DNA of 64,000 bases, taken from the NCBI GenBank assembly GCA_022747635.1, contig JAKTNV010000023.1, positions 3,937,848 through 4,001,847 on the forward strand, in the 5' to 3' direction. Under the pieces are notes generated by a model. The model saw only the letters and a program-made list of their open reading frames with translations, searched no databases and was not told the DNA's origin. The translations under genes and the position numbers were made by a program. The stretch comes from Hetaerina americana (taxonomy: Eukaryota; Arthropoda; Insecta; Odonata; Calopterygidae). Of the stretch, positions 1 to 10,689 are shown one piece after another (positions within the stretch are counted from its first letter, which is position 1; each line of letters starts with the position of its first letter).

Positions 1-838
1 ATGGGAGTCTTCGATGGCGGATTTAAGCTCCCAGGGCGTGAAAGCCTCATTGTAATATTCAGATGTATGACCTGCACCAAAATTGAGACGAACTCTCTCG
101 CGTCGCCTCTTCATGTTCGCAAAGTCCGCGGAGTAGCCCTCGTCACTGCTATTGGCCGCGAACTGACTGGCAAATATGTTGCTTATTTCGGCAGGTGAAT
201 AAACCACCCGCCCAGCAACAAGCAATGGCGAGATGACAAAGGAGCCCTTGGACCCGGAGATTTTCTTAACTTTGTCCCATACCTGACAAAGTGGCGTGCG
301 GTGGTTAATGATAGAGACGTATTCTATCAAGGAAGCCCTCTTGGCCTCCTTGACGGTCATTCGAGCTCGCGCTCTCAGGCGGCGGTACGATGCCAGATTA
401 ATTACCGTGGGATATTTGTTAAAAATATTCAACGCTTTTTTCCTCGCCCGGATCGCCCTGTCGCATTCCCCGTTCCACAAAGGGACAGGAGCTCGATTAA
501 GATTCCCGGACGTACGAGGGATACTTTTGGTAGCTGCCGCCAAGAGCGTTGAACTTAGTTTCTCGACGTTGTGCAACGCGTCGAAACTTGCGTCATGTTT
601 ATATGTAAACGTACGCTTGAAAATTGGCCAGTCCGCACGGTTAATACGCCACTTTTCCGGAGTTTTGAAATGGTGGGCGAAGTCTTCTTTAACGAGTAGA
701 AGAGGAAAATGGTCGCTCCCACAGAGATCGTTGTGGGTGGACATTTTCAGCTTGGGGCTAGAGTTCTCATGCATAAACAAAGATCTATTGCTGAGTATTC
801 CCCATTGAAGCTGTTAAAGCGAGTTTTTTCGCCGCTAT
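1..838 (-). pseudogene. ORF2 fragment: end of endonuclease and linker to reverse transcriptase
   Basis: Translating the minus strand gives the C-terminal half of the AP endonuclease, including the typical AIDL motif (about 790-800) and GSDHFPLLL (about 697-717). This is followed by the linker typical of LINE ORF2, rich in Arg/Lys, with PVPLWNGECDRAIRARKK near 450-490 and a SPAEISNIFASQFA segment near 160-200. At least two frameshifts separate it from the upstream endonuclease ORF: one near 839, where a stop interrupts, and one between about 730 and 760. The open plus-strand frames here are shadows. The copy is therefore not coding-competent. Confidence 0.75.
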
Positions 839-1336
839 TTAATAAAAACAGGTTAAAATCCTCAATAAATTTGGATAAGATTCGACTTCTCCTATTACTT
901 TGGGTTTCTGGCCCACCCCAGGAGGATCATGGGCATTAAAATCTCCCATCAAAATGAACGGCTGAGGAAGCTGGCGGACAAGGGATTCAAGGTTCAGGCG
1001 GGTCACTGGTGCACCCTCTGGCAGATACACGTTACATAACGTCATCCTCCCAGGGGTGTGCACCGTGACAGCGACGGCTTGGAATGGAGAGTTCAGTTGG
1101 ACTCGGGAGGTGTAAAGGGCCTCACGGGCCGAAACTGCTACTTCCCCTTGGGCTCGTTGGCCACTTAGGTCATCCATTCTAAAAACAGTGAACCCCTTCA
1201 GAATACCCTTATCTTCAGCCTTAAAATGGGTCTCTTGGAGACAAATACAAGAGGGTTTAAAATCTTCGATTAAAATGGCAAGCTCCTCCTTGTGCCGATA
1301 AAAACCATTGCAGTTCCACTGCAATATTGAACACAT
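839..1336 (-). CDS. ORF2 N-terminus: AP-type endonuclease of non-LTR retrotransposon
   Basis: The 165-residue frame starts with an ATG directly after the ORF1 stop (TAAATG) and matches the start of an exonuclease-endonuclease-phosphatase domain: QWNCNG (about residues 6-11), LQETH (about 33-37) and GDFNAHDP (about 131-138). This enzyme nicks target DNA to prime reverse transcription. The GG-V-A strand usually found in the family reads GEVAVSA here, a possible damaging substitution. The frame ends prematurely at a stop; homologous sequence continues in other frames to the left. It is a broken copy, so the product is unlikely to be functional. Confidence 0.8.
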   Translation of the reverse strand: MCSILQWNCNGFYRHKEELAILIEDFKPSCICLQETHFKAEDKGILKGFTVFRMDDLSGQRAQGEVAVSAREALYTSRVQLNSPFQAVAVTVHTPGRMTLCNVYLPEGAPVTRLNLESLVRQLPQPFILMGDFNAHDPPGVGQKPKVIGEVESYPNLLRILTCFY

Positions 1337-2605
1337 TTAAAGTTCTAAATTAAAATGAATAAATAAATAAATAAGTTGACTAAAAAGGGAGATGACCAAC
1401 TCTATTGAGGTTATCGCTTGAAGCGATGTTTCCTCTTCCACTCGCTTGCGAAGACCTCTATCAGAGATACTCTGGTCCTCTTCAATTACCTCCGGCTTCT
1501 TTGGCTTGACTGGAGGCGGCGGGGAAGGTGTATTCTCACGCCCTTTTGGCGTGTTCCCCTTGGTGGTTTTTTGTGGGCTCTTCTTTGAAGGGCCCACAGC
1601 AGTAGGTGGCTCCTTGTCCACCTTACTCTTCGTGTCCTTTACCCTTTTGAGTTTAGGCACTTGCGTGTCCATTCGGGATTCTTTCGGGATCTCTGTCTGC
1701 GGGGCGATGGTACACTTTACACATGGCGTGGTTGCAAAGGAAGCAAAGGACCGGGAGAAAGTTGGGGCGATTAGCGCCCTGTATTTTCTCCTCGCTTCCG
1801 CATATGGGATTTTTTCCAGTGTTTTAATCTCCATGACTTTCCTCTCTTCTTTCATCTTCGGCCAATCACGAGAGTACACTGGGTGTGTACCCTCGCAATT
1901 GACACAAAGAGGTTCCGAAGAGCACTCTTTATCCTCGTGCGCGTCTTTGCCACAGCGTGGGCAGGTGGCCTTGCCCTCGCAGCGCGACGCGACATGGCCG
2001 AACCGTTGGCATTTGAAACAACGCACGGGATTTGGGATGATTGGCCTCACTGGTACCGATTCATAGCCCACAAACACCTTGTCGGGTAGTCTATCACGCG
2101 CAAACGTCAAGATCACGGAGGTGCTTTTCACGTTTTCTCCGTTGCGCCTTGTGGTGAGTCGACGACAATCAGTCACTCCCTGTGAGAACATTTCTCTCTT
2201 GATTTCTTCCATGTCCACGTATAGGAGGTCGTAGTGACTGATGACTCCCCGACAGGTGTTAAGAGTGCGGTGCACCTCCATCTTTATCGGAATGTCATGG
2301 AGCATTCCCATAGCTAGCAGTTTTTCGCTCTGTGTATCGTTCAGGGTCTCTATAAGAAGTGTACCATCCCTGAGCTTCTTCACGCTCTTTGGGTCCCCAG
2401 GAACAATCTGTGACAACACTCTGCGAATTAAGAAAGGAGAAACCTTTTTCAGGGTCTCACCTTCCTTTACACACGACATAATCAAATAGCGCTTACATGC
2501 GCCAATACACTTTTCTCCCCCGCCGGAGTCCGGACGGTATCTTTTTAGTGGTGGAAAGGGTTTTTCCTCCATAATAATAAATGATTCGTCTCTCGGCCTC
2601 CCCAC
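1337..2605 (-). CDS. ORF1 (gag-like nucleic-acid-binding protein) of non-LTR retrotransposon
   Basis: This intact 422-codon frame encodes a basic RNA-binding protein. Two perfect CCHC knuckles (CX2CX4HX4C) are visible: CFKCQRFGHVASRC (about 190-203) and CPRCGKDAHEDKEC (about 209-222). A third begins CVNCEGTHPVYSRD, but the final Cys is replaced (DWPK where CPK or CPxW is usual), so it is probably inactive. Upstream there is an RNA-recognition-like region (NTCRGVISHYDLLYVDMEE), and downstream a Pro/Lys-rich tail. Two starts are possible: the first ATG, or an internal one at residue 12 (MEEKPFPPL). Its stop abuts the ORF2 start, which suggests termination-reinitiation in the intact family. Confidence 0.85.
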   Translation of the reverse strand: MGRPRDESFIIMEEKPFPPLKRYRPDSGGGEKCIGACKRYLIMSCVKEGETLKKVSPFLIRRVLSQIVPGDPKSVKKLRDGTLLIETLNDTQSEKLLAMGMLHDIPIKMEVHRTLNTCRGVISHYDLLYVDMEEIKREMFSQGVTDCRRLTTRRNGENVKSTSVILTFARDRLPDKVFVGYESVPVRPIIPNPVRCFKCQRFGHVASRCEGKATCPRCGKDAHEDKECSSEPLCVNCEGTHPVYSRDWPKMKEERKVMEIKTLEKIPYAEARRKYRALIAPTFSRSFASFATTPCVKCTIAPQTEIPKESRMDTQVPKLKRVKDTKSKVDKEPPTAVGPSKKSPQKTTKGNTPKGRENTPSPPPPVKPKKPEVIEEDQSISDRGLRKRVEEETSLQAITSIELVISLFSQLIYLFIHFNLEL

Positions 2606-3204
2606 CCATCACGGAGCCACCCACTCATTTGGGACGCCACTCCGCCAAACCGGAGCGGTCGCCAGGGCTAACTCGAGGGATATAGCGCTTCAGGAGTGGT
2701 TTTCTGTTTCGGGGTGAATCTTCGGTGCAAGGGCCCACCAAAACCCTTACATCTCCGACCTCCCTACGCAGACCCCCACAACCTTGGCACTCGCCACCGG
2801 AGCGAAAACGCGACGGAAGCCGATTGACCGGGAGTGGCTACCTCCCGGCCTCCCGTTTACACGAAATCCGGGGCCGAAGACGGGTATCACTACCCGGTCC
2901 ATACAGGGCATCCGACACCCTGCTGGGAACCAGAAAGCTCACCCTCCAGGATCCCCTTCTCTCCCTTACGGGTCTCCAGGCACGGCAAACACCTGGGCGG
3001 ATCGCAGGCCAGATGGTATGGCCGCTCAGAGACAGTGGATCCACAGCACTGTCCGGACGCAACCCTTGCTGGCTTGGGGTTTGTTTTCGGGGTTTTCTCC
3101 CCGCCCTTTTAGTCGCCTCTTACGACAAGCAGGGATACTGCGGGAGTATTCTCTATCCCCCTACCCGCCGGGGGGTAGAGTTAAAGATTAAAATTACCTT
3201 TCAA
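2606..3204 (-). other. 5' leader of the non-LTR retrotransposon
   Basis: This is GC-rich sequence, unlike the AT-rich surroundings, with no conserved protein; the overlapping open frames on both strands look accidental. It runs from the ORF1 start to the junction with Polinton polymerase sequence. The distal 100 bases can fold strongly (see the next entry). LINE leaders usually hold an internal promoter, but no promoter motif can be pinpointed here. Confidence 0.6.
3097..3162 (-). other. Structured RNA element at the LINE 5' end (pseudoknot-capable)
   Basis: On the minus strand GGGGATA (from 3161) pairs with TATCCCT (3137-3131). CTCCC (3146-3142) can pair with GGGGAG (3102-3097). Between them a hairpin GTCG...CGAC (3126-3112) is followed by CTAAAAGGG. 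The order is P1, P2, P1', hairpin, P2', which resembles the HDV-ribozyme topology used by R2 and some other LINEs, and CTAA resembles the catalytic-C junction. No clear P3 helix is visible, so this remains a low-confidence inference. Confidence 0.3.
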
Positions 3205-5280
<2,076 letters not shown>

Positions 5281-5496
5281 AGAATCCCCCGAAAAAGAAC
5301 TCACGATGTTTTAAAACGATACGTTACTTTAAAAAATCAGAATAGTTAATATCGGTAAGCTATAGAAAGAACTTTGAGTAGATGAATTACTTTATTTTAA
5401 ATCAAGCTAACAATTACCACTCGATCAACCATCACATCATCAGTCCGAATCAATTCTATGAAGAGTTCCATAATATTACAAAACTAATTATTAGCA

Positions 5497-6361
5497 ATGA
5501 CGACTTTGGCGTGGAAACATCCTTTTACCTACATCTTCGCACGACCATCGGGGTGTGGAAAGACGAGCTTCGTTGCACGGTTTTCGGAAAATTTTCCATG
5601 CATGATAGATCGGGGAATTGAGGAGATAGTTTGGTGATGTAGTCGCGGAGGTGAGCTTAAAATACGTACGAGCACACATATCCACTTAACGAACGAAATA
5701 CCCCCGTTTGAAGAATTCGGCGGCGTACCAACGCTGTACGTAGTAGTAGTTTTAAGGGGAGGCGACCGACAGCTAAGGTCATTTGCGCCATAGGGGATGG
5801 ACAGGAAAGGATGAAGGGTGGAGAGAAACCCGGCGTCGGCATTAGCCTGCTCTTTACGAAGGGCGCCAAGGGGTCCGCAGTTTAACGTCCCATCCGACGG
5901 ACGGCATACTCACTCAAAGTGCCCTCCACAAAGCACCTCAAGTAGGGATCGAGATACCTCTGAAAAATATTCAACACCGCCGGGATTTGAACCCGTGCCC
6001 TCAGGGTGGGAAGCCAGTACGTTAGCCCCCGCACCATCTCGATCCCCACGCTGTACGTGATTGATGATTTAATAAGTGAGGGGCCTATAGTAAAGATGCA
6101 TGAAAATTATTCACTAGAGGAAGCCATCAATTTAGCATTTCGGTTTTCCTAATGACGCAGAATATTTTTTATCGAAACCCGCAAGCGAGAAACATCTCGT
6201 TAAATTCCAAGTATATCGTCGTCTTTAAGAAACCTAGAGAAAGGTCGCAATTTGGTCACTTGGCTAGGCAGGTATATCCGGAAAAATCGGGTGAATTGGA
6301 GAGTGTATATAAACAAGTTACGCAACAGCCGGTAGCCTGCTGGGAAAATGGGCCTACGTAA
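5497..6361 (+). pseudogene. Polinton packaging ATPase (FtsK/A32-like), split by a SINE
   Basis: The N-terminal part begins at the ATG at 5497 and contains a Walker A P-loop, PSGCGKTSF, with GCGKT at 5551-5565. Two stops follow near 5636-5642. A SINE occupies 5742-6047, after which the gene resumes with a Walker B-like VIDDL segment (about 6060-6075). The conserved C-terminal region follows: TQNIFY, SLNSKYIVVFKKPRE and GHLARQVYP, at about 6153-6285. The reading frame is uninterrupted across the SINE's target duplication, so the SINE entered coding sequence. This enzyme packages genomes into capsids in adintoviruses and related viruses; additional frameshifts make this copy non-functional. Confidence 0.8.
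5742..6047 (-). mobile_element. tRNA-derived SINE, family A, copy 1
   Basis: Read on the minus strand, it starts GGGGATCGAGATGGTGCGGG, which contains a box A-like TGGTGCGGGGG. About 35 bases later a perfect box B follows (GGTTCAAATCC). It ends in a short (ACT)n-type tail (AAAACTACTACTA). It is flanked by exact 11-bp duplications ACGCTGTACGT (5731-5741 and 6048-6058), the signature of LINE-driven insertion. Near-identical or related copies lie at 18739-19048 and 47779-48081, with a tail fragment at 32590-32632. Confidence 0.92.
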
Positions 6362-6849
6362 AATGCTAGTCGTGAGTCCGGAAGTTTTTGATCGAAGTCG
6401 TGTAAGGGCTAGGTTGAGTACATTGGACAAGGAAATGAAAGGCGCTGGCTAAGAAAAGTATAAAGGATACTGATAAGTGGCATTTGTATAAAAGAATATT
6501 CGATAAATACCTGGACGCCGTCTCAGACATAAACTCCCCCGTACCCGTTACAATAGTAAAGTCCTTGGCAGACATACCAGCGAGGTCTAGAGTTGCTGAC
6601 GAGAGAGAGGAAATCCCCGCATTGAGAAAAACTCTGGCAGAAGTGAAAAGATTGAATAAAGATTTAGACTCGACTTGGGGGCGCATACACGAAAGGCTAG
6701 GGACGATGGAAACCGTAACATCAACGAGAGAAAAACGAAAGCTATTGCAGAAAAGAAAACCACAGTTACCATCCCCAAGAAAAATATCGAGAAAAAGCGA
6801 GCGCGTAAGAAAACCGAAAACATACGGTTCAGATTGGGACAAGGCGTGA
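6361..6849 (+). pseudogene. Polinton protein upstream of integrase (basic, Lys-rich), broken
   Basis: A frame starting with ATG at 6361 (MLVVSPEVF) contains LSTLDKEMKGAG, then a stop. The sequence continues in a shifted frame from about 6484 (MYKRIFDKYLDAVSD). The product is helical and highly basic toward the end (repeated Lys/Arg, 6660-6840). A comparable short segment often precedes the integrase core in Polinton/adintovirus elements and may be its N-terminal extension. I cannot assign a specific function. Confidence 0.45.
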
Positions 6850-7830
6850 TTGAGGACATTTATAACAGCCCAGAGCACCCTGCTGAGTTTTCATCGGTTG
6901 AAAAATCACATAAAGCTACGGGGATAGGTCCAAAGGTGATTCGCGAGTGGTTAGAATCTCAAGAGGCACATACACGACAAAAACCGGTGAGGAAAAGTTT
7001 CCCCAGAAATCACCATGACGTAACCTACATTGATAAGTGTTGACAGTGCGATTTGAATGATTTGAGGAGTTCGAAAAAATACAATAGGTTCTGTTACATT
7101 ATGACTATAATAGACCTATTCTCTCGTTATGCGTGGGCGAAAGCTTTAAGGGAAAAGAAGCCGGAGGAGGTAATTGAAGTATTTAAGACTATATTTCGCG
7201 AACGCAAACCATTGAAAATTCAGAGCGATAAAGGGGATGAATTTGTAAATTGTAAATTTAAAACTTTTCTCTCGAATCAAGGAGTAAAGTTTTACACCAC
7301 AAATAATACAGACATTAAGGCTAGCCTCGTTGAACGTTTCAATCGCACGCTAAAGTCTAAAATGTACTGGTATTTCACGAAATACGCAAACTACAAATAT
7401 GTCGATGTGCTCCCAAAACTCATAAGTATTTATAAGAATAGCGTTAATTCTAGCACAGGTATCGCATCCTCCAAAACGAATGCGAAAAATGCATTTTCAA
7501 TCGCTAGTCACATGAGGAAACCACTTACTAGCAAAAAGTTTATATTCAACGCGAATGATTATGTGCGAATCAGTAAGGAGCAACTTCCATTTACCAAAGG
7601 ATACACTCCAAACTATACTAGTGAAATATTCAAAATCACGGACGTGTATCGATCGAGGTCAATACCGACATATAAATTGACGGACCTTAACGGTGAGAAA
7701 ATAAAGGGTAGTTTTCATGTGGAAGAACTAGTCAAGGTGAATGTTTCCTCCGAGACGGAATATAGGATAGAAAAGGTTTTTAGACGTAAAGGGAGTGGAC
7801 CTTATCATTTTATTTATATCGTTTCATCAG
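6840..7830 (+). pseudogene. Polinton integrase (RVE, DDE type) with C-terminal chromo-like end
   Basis: The N-terminal zinc/helix region (VIEDIYNSPEHPAEF ... IREWLESQ) runs from about 6846 in the frame that ends with a TGA at 7041-7043. The catalytic core continues in the same frame from 7053, so the TGA is a single nonsense change where the family usually has Trp. All three catalytic acidic residues are visible: D in TIIDLFSRYAW, D in IQSDKGDEFV, and E in SLVERFNRTLKSKM. The SH3-like YKLTDLNGEKIKGSFHVEEL segment follows, then the start of a chromodomain-like segment (YRIEKVFRRK). The integrase inserts Polinton DNA with short target duplications. Despite the intact triad, the gene is broken by the nonsense codon and an upstream frameshift. 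Confidence 0.88.
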
Positions 7831-7928
7831 TTTATTTATATCATTTTTATATATCATTTTATCGTTTATCATTCGGCGTCGAGATGGCATCGGTGGTGGA
7901 CCGATAATACAGTTATTATACGAAGCAG

Positions 7929-8219
7929 GTGACGGGAGAGATTGGACCGTTGTATAGAGCCTCGTACAGGGTACAAAAGGGACGAGGTATTGGAAGTTTT
8001 CTCGCAGGTCTGTGGCGTTTTGCCAAACCGTTACTATTCAGTGGACTGAACAGTGTGGGTAAAGAAGTAGTGAGTGCGGGAGCAGCAGCTCTCGTAGACC
8101 TTGGGACTAAACCGGTTAAAGAGATACTGCGTAGCAGAATAAACGAGGAGGGGGAGAACTTGAAACGTAAGGCTGAGGAAAAGTTAAGGGCATGTCTGGA
8201 GGACTATTGGGGTTTGTGA
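7929..8219 (+). CDS. Small Polinton virion-type protein (glycine/hydrophobic N-terminus)
   Basis: This open frame of about 96 residues contains GRGIGSFLAGLWRFAKPLL (about 18-36), a hydrophobic, possibly membrane-active stretch. A helical region (GKEVVSAGAAALVDLGTKPV) and a charged C-terminus (RKAEEKLRA) follow. The pattern occurs next to capsid genes in Polinton/adintovirus elements, where it is thought to be a minor virion protein. The frame opens with GTG, not ATG, and an in-frame stop lies just upstream (7905), so the true start has been lost. An ATG in another frame at 7884 may be the old start. Confidence 0.55.
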   Translation: MTGEIGPLYRASYRVQKGRGIGSFLAGLWRFAKPLLFSGLNSVGKEVVSAGAAALVDLGTKPVKEILRSRINEEGENLKRKAEEKLRACLEDYWGL

Positions 8220-8326
8220 AACGTTCAAGGCCGAATAAAATAAAACCTGGTGGTTTGAGAAAAAAACGACAGTCACAGAGAAAGCTAAGAGGGAAGAATT
8301 TCGTTGGTGGAAATATTTTTTCATAA
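8192..8326 (+). CDS. Small basic protein, 44 residues, Polinton core-protein-like
   Basis: An ATG at 8192 opens a 44-codon frame that overlaps the end of the preceding ORF in a different frame and stops at 8324-8326. The product is very basic: KRSRPNKIKPGGLRKKRQSQ covers most of its centre. Its position, immediately before the capsid gene, and its charge fit a small DNA-binding core peptide, by analogy with short basic core proteins of adenovirus-like elements. That role is inference. The intact short frame overlapping its neighbour suggests compact viral gene packing. Confidence 0.45.
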   Translation: MSGGLLGFVKRSRPNKIKPGGLRKKRQSQRKLRGKNFVGGNIFS

Positions 8327-8328
8327 TA

Positions 8329-9595
8329 ATGACGGAGAATATGCTGAGTTCACTGGATTTATTCCAACCAAACCCACCGGTACAGGCTAACATTTAAGGA
8401 AAACAACTCGTGTGTTACAAACCCATATCCTCGCTAGATAACCATTAGGTAATTTAATTTCTGATCAGATTCCGGATATGCGTACAAGGACTTGAATAGC
8501 ATATACCTCAGACTTAAAGTGAAGATTTGCAAGAAGAATTGAGCAATTATGCCGAATCCGATACCAATCTGCCTGGCGTGGTCAACAAAATTTTACACTC
8601 TCTTTGAACAATGTAACGTTTATTTCAATGGGACGTTGGTAACTCCATCGGAGGATAAATACCTTTATATAAGCCACTTGCATAATGTGGTAAATTACAG
8701 CAGAGATGCGAGCAAAATACACTTACGAAACGTAGGGTGGGAGTTGGTTACGTGAGATGAGACAGATTCCTCAAATTCTGGTTATACCGAGCGCAAGGAG
8801 TGGTTTGAGAACAGTGCCGAGGTAGATATATACGGTAAACTAAACGTAGATGTTTTTAATCAGGTGCAGTTAATGATGAATCGAGTAGATATTGGTATAA
8901 TACTAATGCTATCAAATCATGCGTTCCATCTAATGGGTGGACCTGATGATGGTATATTGAAAATTTTAGACGCTACACTACGTTCAACACTTTGATATTA
9001 ACCCGTCCATTTTAGTTGCACATAATAAATTACTGGAAAACAACAACGCAAGATATCACTATAAGCGCACTGAACTGAAAACTTTTACCATCCCCTCTTG
9101 CGGATGAACGCATTGGAAAGAATTGGATTGATAATGCAATTGTGGGACGAATACCGAATACGGTTATTTTTACAATGGTGAATAATGAAGCTTGCGCGGG
9201 TAGTTTGAATAAGAATCCATTTGCTCTCACACTTTTCGTTGGAGAATTTTTCACTCTTTGTGAACGGAGTGCAAATTCCTTTGGAGGGTTTGCAATGAAA
9301 TTTTTCAAGTAAAAAGTATTGGGCGCGAGCGTACGATACAATATTCTCAGGTAGTGGGATAAAGCATTGCAACAGAGGTAATCAGATCACTTACAAAATG
9401 TTTGGTCACGGCTATTTTATGCTAGTCTTCGATCTGACACCAAATGATTCTTGTAACGAGGATTATATTAGTTTGGGAGATAGAGGCGTGGTGAGAATAG
9501 AGGCGAGATTTGAGAATGAACTATCAAAAACGGTAACGTGTTTGCTCTTTTCCGAGTATGATGCAACTTTGGAAATAGATAAAACCGAAACATGA
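8329..9595 (+). pseudogene. Polinton major capsid protein (F54H12.2-like family), broken
   Basis: An ATG at 8329, three bases after the basic ORF, starts SSLDLFQPNPPVQ, then a stop. Later pieces in different frames match the arthropod F54H12.2-like family, regarded as the Polinton double-jelly-roll capsid protein. FEQCNVYFNGTLVTPS lies at about 8605-8655, RTELKTFTIPS at about 9065-9100, IPNTVIFTMVNNEACAGSLN at about 9150-9210, and the C-terminal block FDLTPND, RIEARFENEL and SEYDATLEIDKTET at 9428-9595. At least four frameshifts or stops break it. The homology is clear, but the copy cannot make a capsid. Confidence 0.8.
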
Positions 9596-9605
9596 TCACA
9601 AATTT

Positions 9606-9932
9606 TTAGTCATAAACAGCATTCAAATAGATAGGTTATTAAGAGCGCGGAAGATTTTCCGCGGAGTTTATCCATCAGATAGGTTACCGAAATCACCACA
9701 AAATGGAGTTAACATAATCAATTTGGACTCGTCTAATTTACCAGGTTCTCATTGGGTAGCCATATATTTACATAATCATTTAGCCGAGTATTTTGATTCT
9801 TATGGATTGCCTCCGTTCGTTCGAAACATTTTAAAATTTTTAAAACCATTCACAGTCACTCGCAATCACGTACAAATTCAAAGCTTTCATTCGGATATTT
9901 GCGGTGAATACTGCTCTCTTTACTGCGAGTAA
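9606..9932 (+). pseudogene. Adenain-type cysteine protease (C5-like) of Polinton
   Basis: One frame reads continuously through RGVYPSDRLPKS and DSSNLPGSHWVAIYL to the stop at 9930. The catalytic pattern of the adenovirus protease family is visible: His in GSHWVA, an acidic residue in EYFDSYGLPP, and Cys in SDICGEYC. The protease matures virion proteins. No ATG begins the frame, so the 5' part is lost or in another frame, and the C-terminal tail is short. It follows the capsid gene directly, as expected for this element class. Confidence 0.75.
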
Positions 9933-10083
9933 ATCTTTAGGACACACTACACAAATTCCTCAACCAATTCCACCAAACCATTCCCCATCTTAACGACTGC
10001 CGAGCCTTGAAGCTGTTCCATCTGACCTTCAACCGACTACGGCGTGCCAGATGTCAACCCACAGCTCAACGGTGCTGTTCCAG

Positions 10084-10092
10084 TATAAATAG
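10084..10092 (+). promoter_or_regulatory. TATA-box candidate
   Basis: TATAAATAG lies about 50 bases upstream of the first usable ATG (10139) of the next ORF, in a GC-richer stretch. No initiator can be fixed. Confidence 0.35.
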
Positions 10093-10138
10093 TACGATTT
10101 GGTGGGGAAACATCCATTGTGGAAGAGAAAGCCAAAGG

Positions 10139-10456
10139 ATGCAGATCGTCGTAGCCGTGTGCTTTTCAAAGGGGGGAGTGACGGAGATGGCAGCCACCGA
10201 TTTGGAAAGCAATCGCCTTTTCTGGGGAAGCTTTCGTCGTCGCGGAAAGCTCACAGCTGCAGGAAAGAAGCTTCGATTTCAAGATCCGCTGCATTTCAAC
10301 GGGGAGACCTCGTTTGAGCACGGCGTCATCTCATACATCGAGTTGGTCCCAGCTTTGGAAGCCAAAATAGAGGGGTCCACTGGGCTTTACGCATTTAGCG
10401 AGGCAGAGTGCAAATTTCTCTCTGATCTCACGGGGCGCACGTCCATTTGCATGTAA
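10139..10456 (+). CDS. Unrecognised ORF within Polinton right half
   Basis: This is a 105-codon frame starting at the ATG at 10139, with another Met at 10190. It contains FWGSFRRRGKLTAAGKKLRF (about 27-46), GETSFEHGVISYIELVPAL and a C-terminal SDLTGRTSICM. I do not recognise the family. GC content is higher than in neighbouring genes. After the stop, further coding-like sequence (FPSFSCQNPYHKLRCIVC) runs on in the same frame, with Cys pairs. A longer ancestral gene ended by a nonsense codon is therefore possible. Confidence 0.35.
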   Translation: MQIVVAVCFSKGGVTEMAATDLESNRLFWGSFRRRGKLTAAGKKLRFQDPLHFNGETSFEHGVISYIELVPALEAKIEGSTGLYAFSEAECKFLSDLTGRTSICM

Positions 10457-10689
10457 AAGGATCTGGCCTGCCCCCCTCCCGAGGAATGCACCTTCCCCTC
10501 CTTTTCCTGCCAGAATCCCTATCATAAATTGCGATGTATCGTTTGTCTCCTCAGAAAACGTACTCGCTGGCGCAGTGGTTCCAATACAACCGCCTCAAGG
10601 CTGAGGAGCCCGGCCCAGATGACTGTTCCCCAACCCCTCTTCCATCACTGAACTCTTAAGCTACTTTAATACACACTAGACTTCAGTCA

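Larger units (their letters stand above)
1..3204 (-). mobile_element. Jockey/I-like non-LTR retrotransposon, 3' part outside window
   Basis: Reading leftward the element has a GC-rich leader (3204-2606), ORF1 with zinc knuckles (2605-1337), and ORF2 with an AP-type endonuclease (1336-839, then frameshifted pieces down to base 1). The reverse transcriptase and 3' tail must lie left of the window. The right boundary is placed near 3204 because polymerase B coding sequence of a Polinton begins at about 3205-3211 on the plus strand. The LINE is therefore inserted inside that gene. Family membership (Jockey/I superfamily) comes from the ORF1 knuckle layout and endonuclease motifs; the clade is not resolved. 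Confidence 0.85.

Noticed and set aside
296..808. 170-codon plus-strand open frame
   Set aside because: It lies antisense to clear LINE ORF2 sequence (SDHFP motif); no own homology.
1446..2066. 206-codon plus-strand open frame
   Set aside because: Shadow of ORF1 on the opposite strand; its composition mirrors the zinc-knuckle gene.
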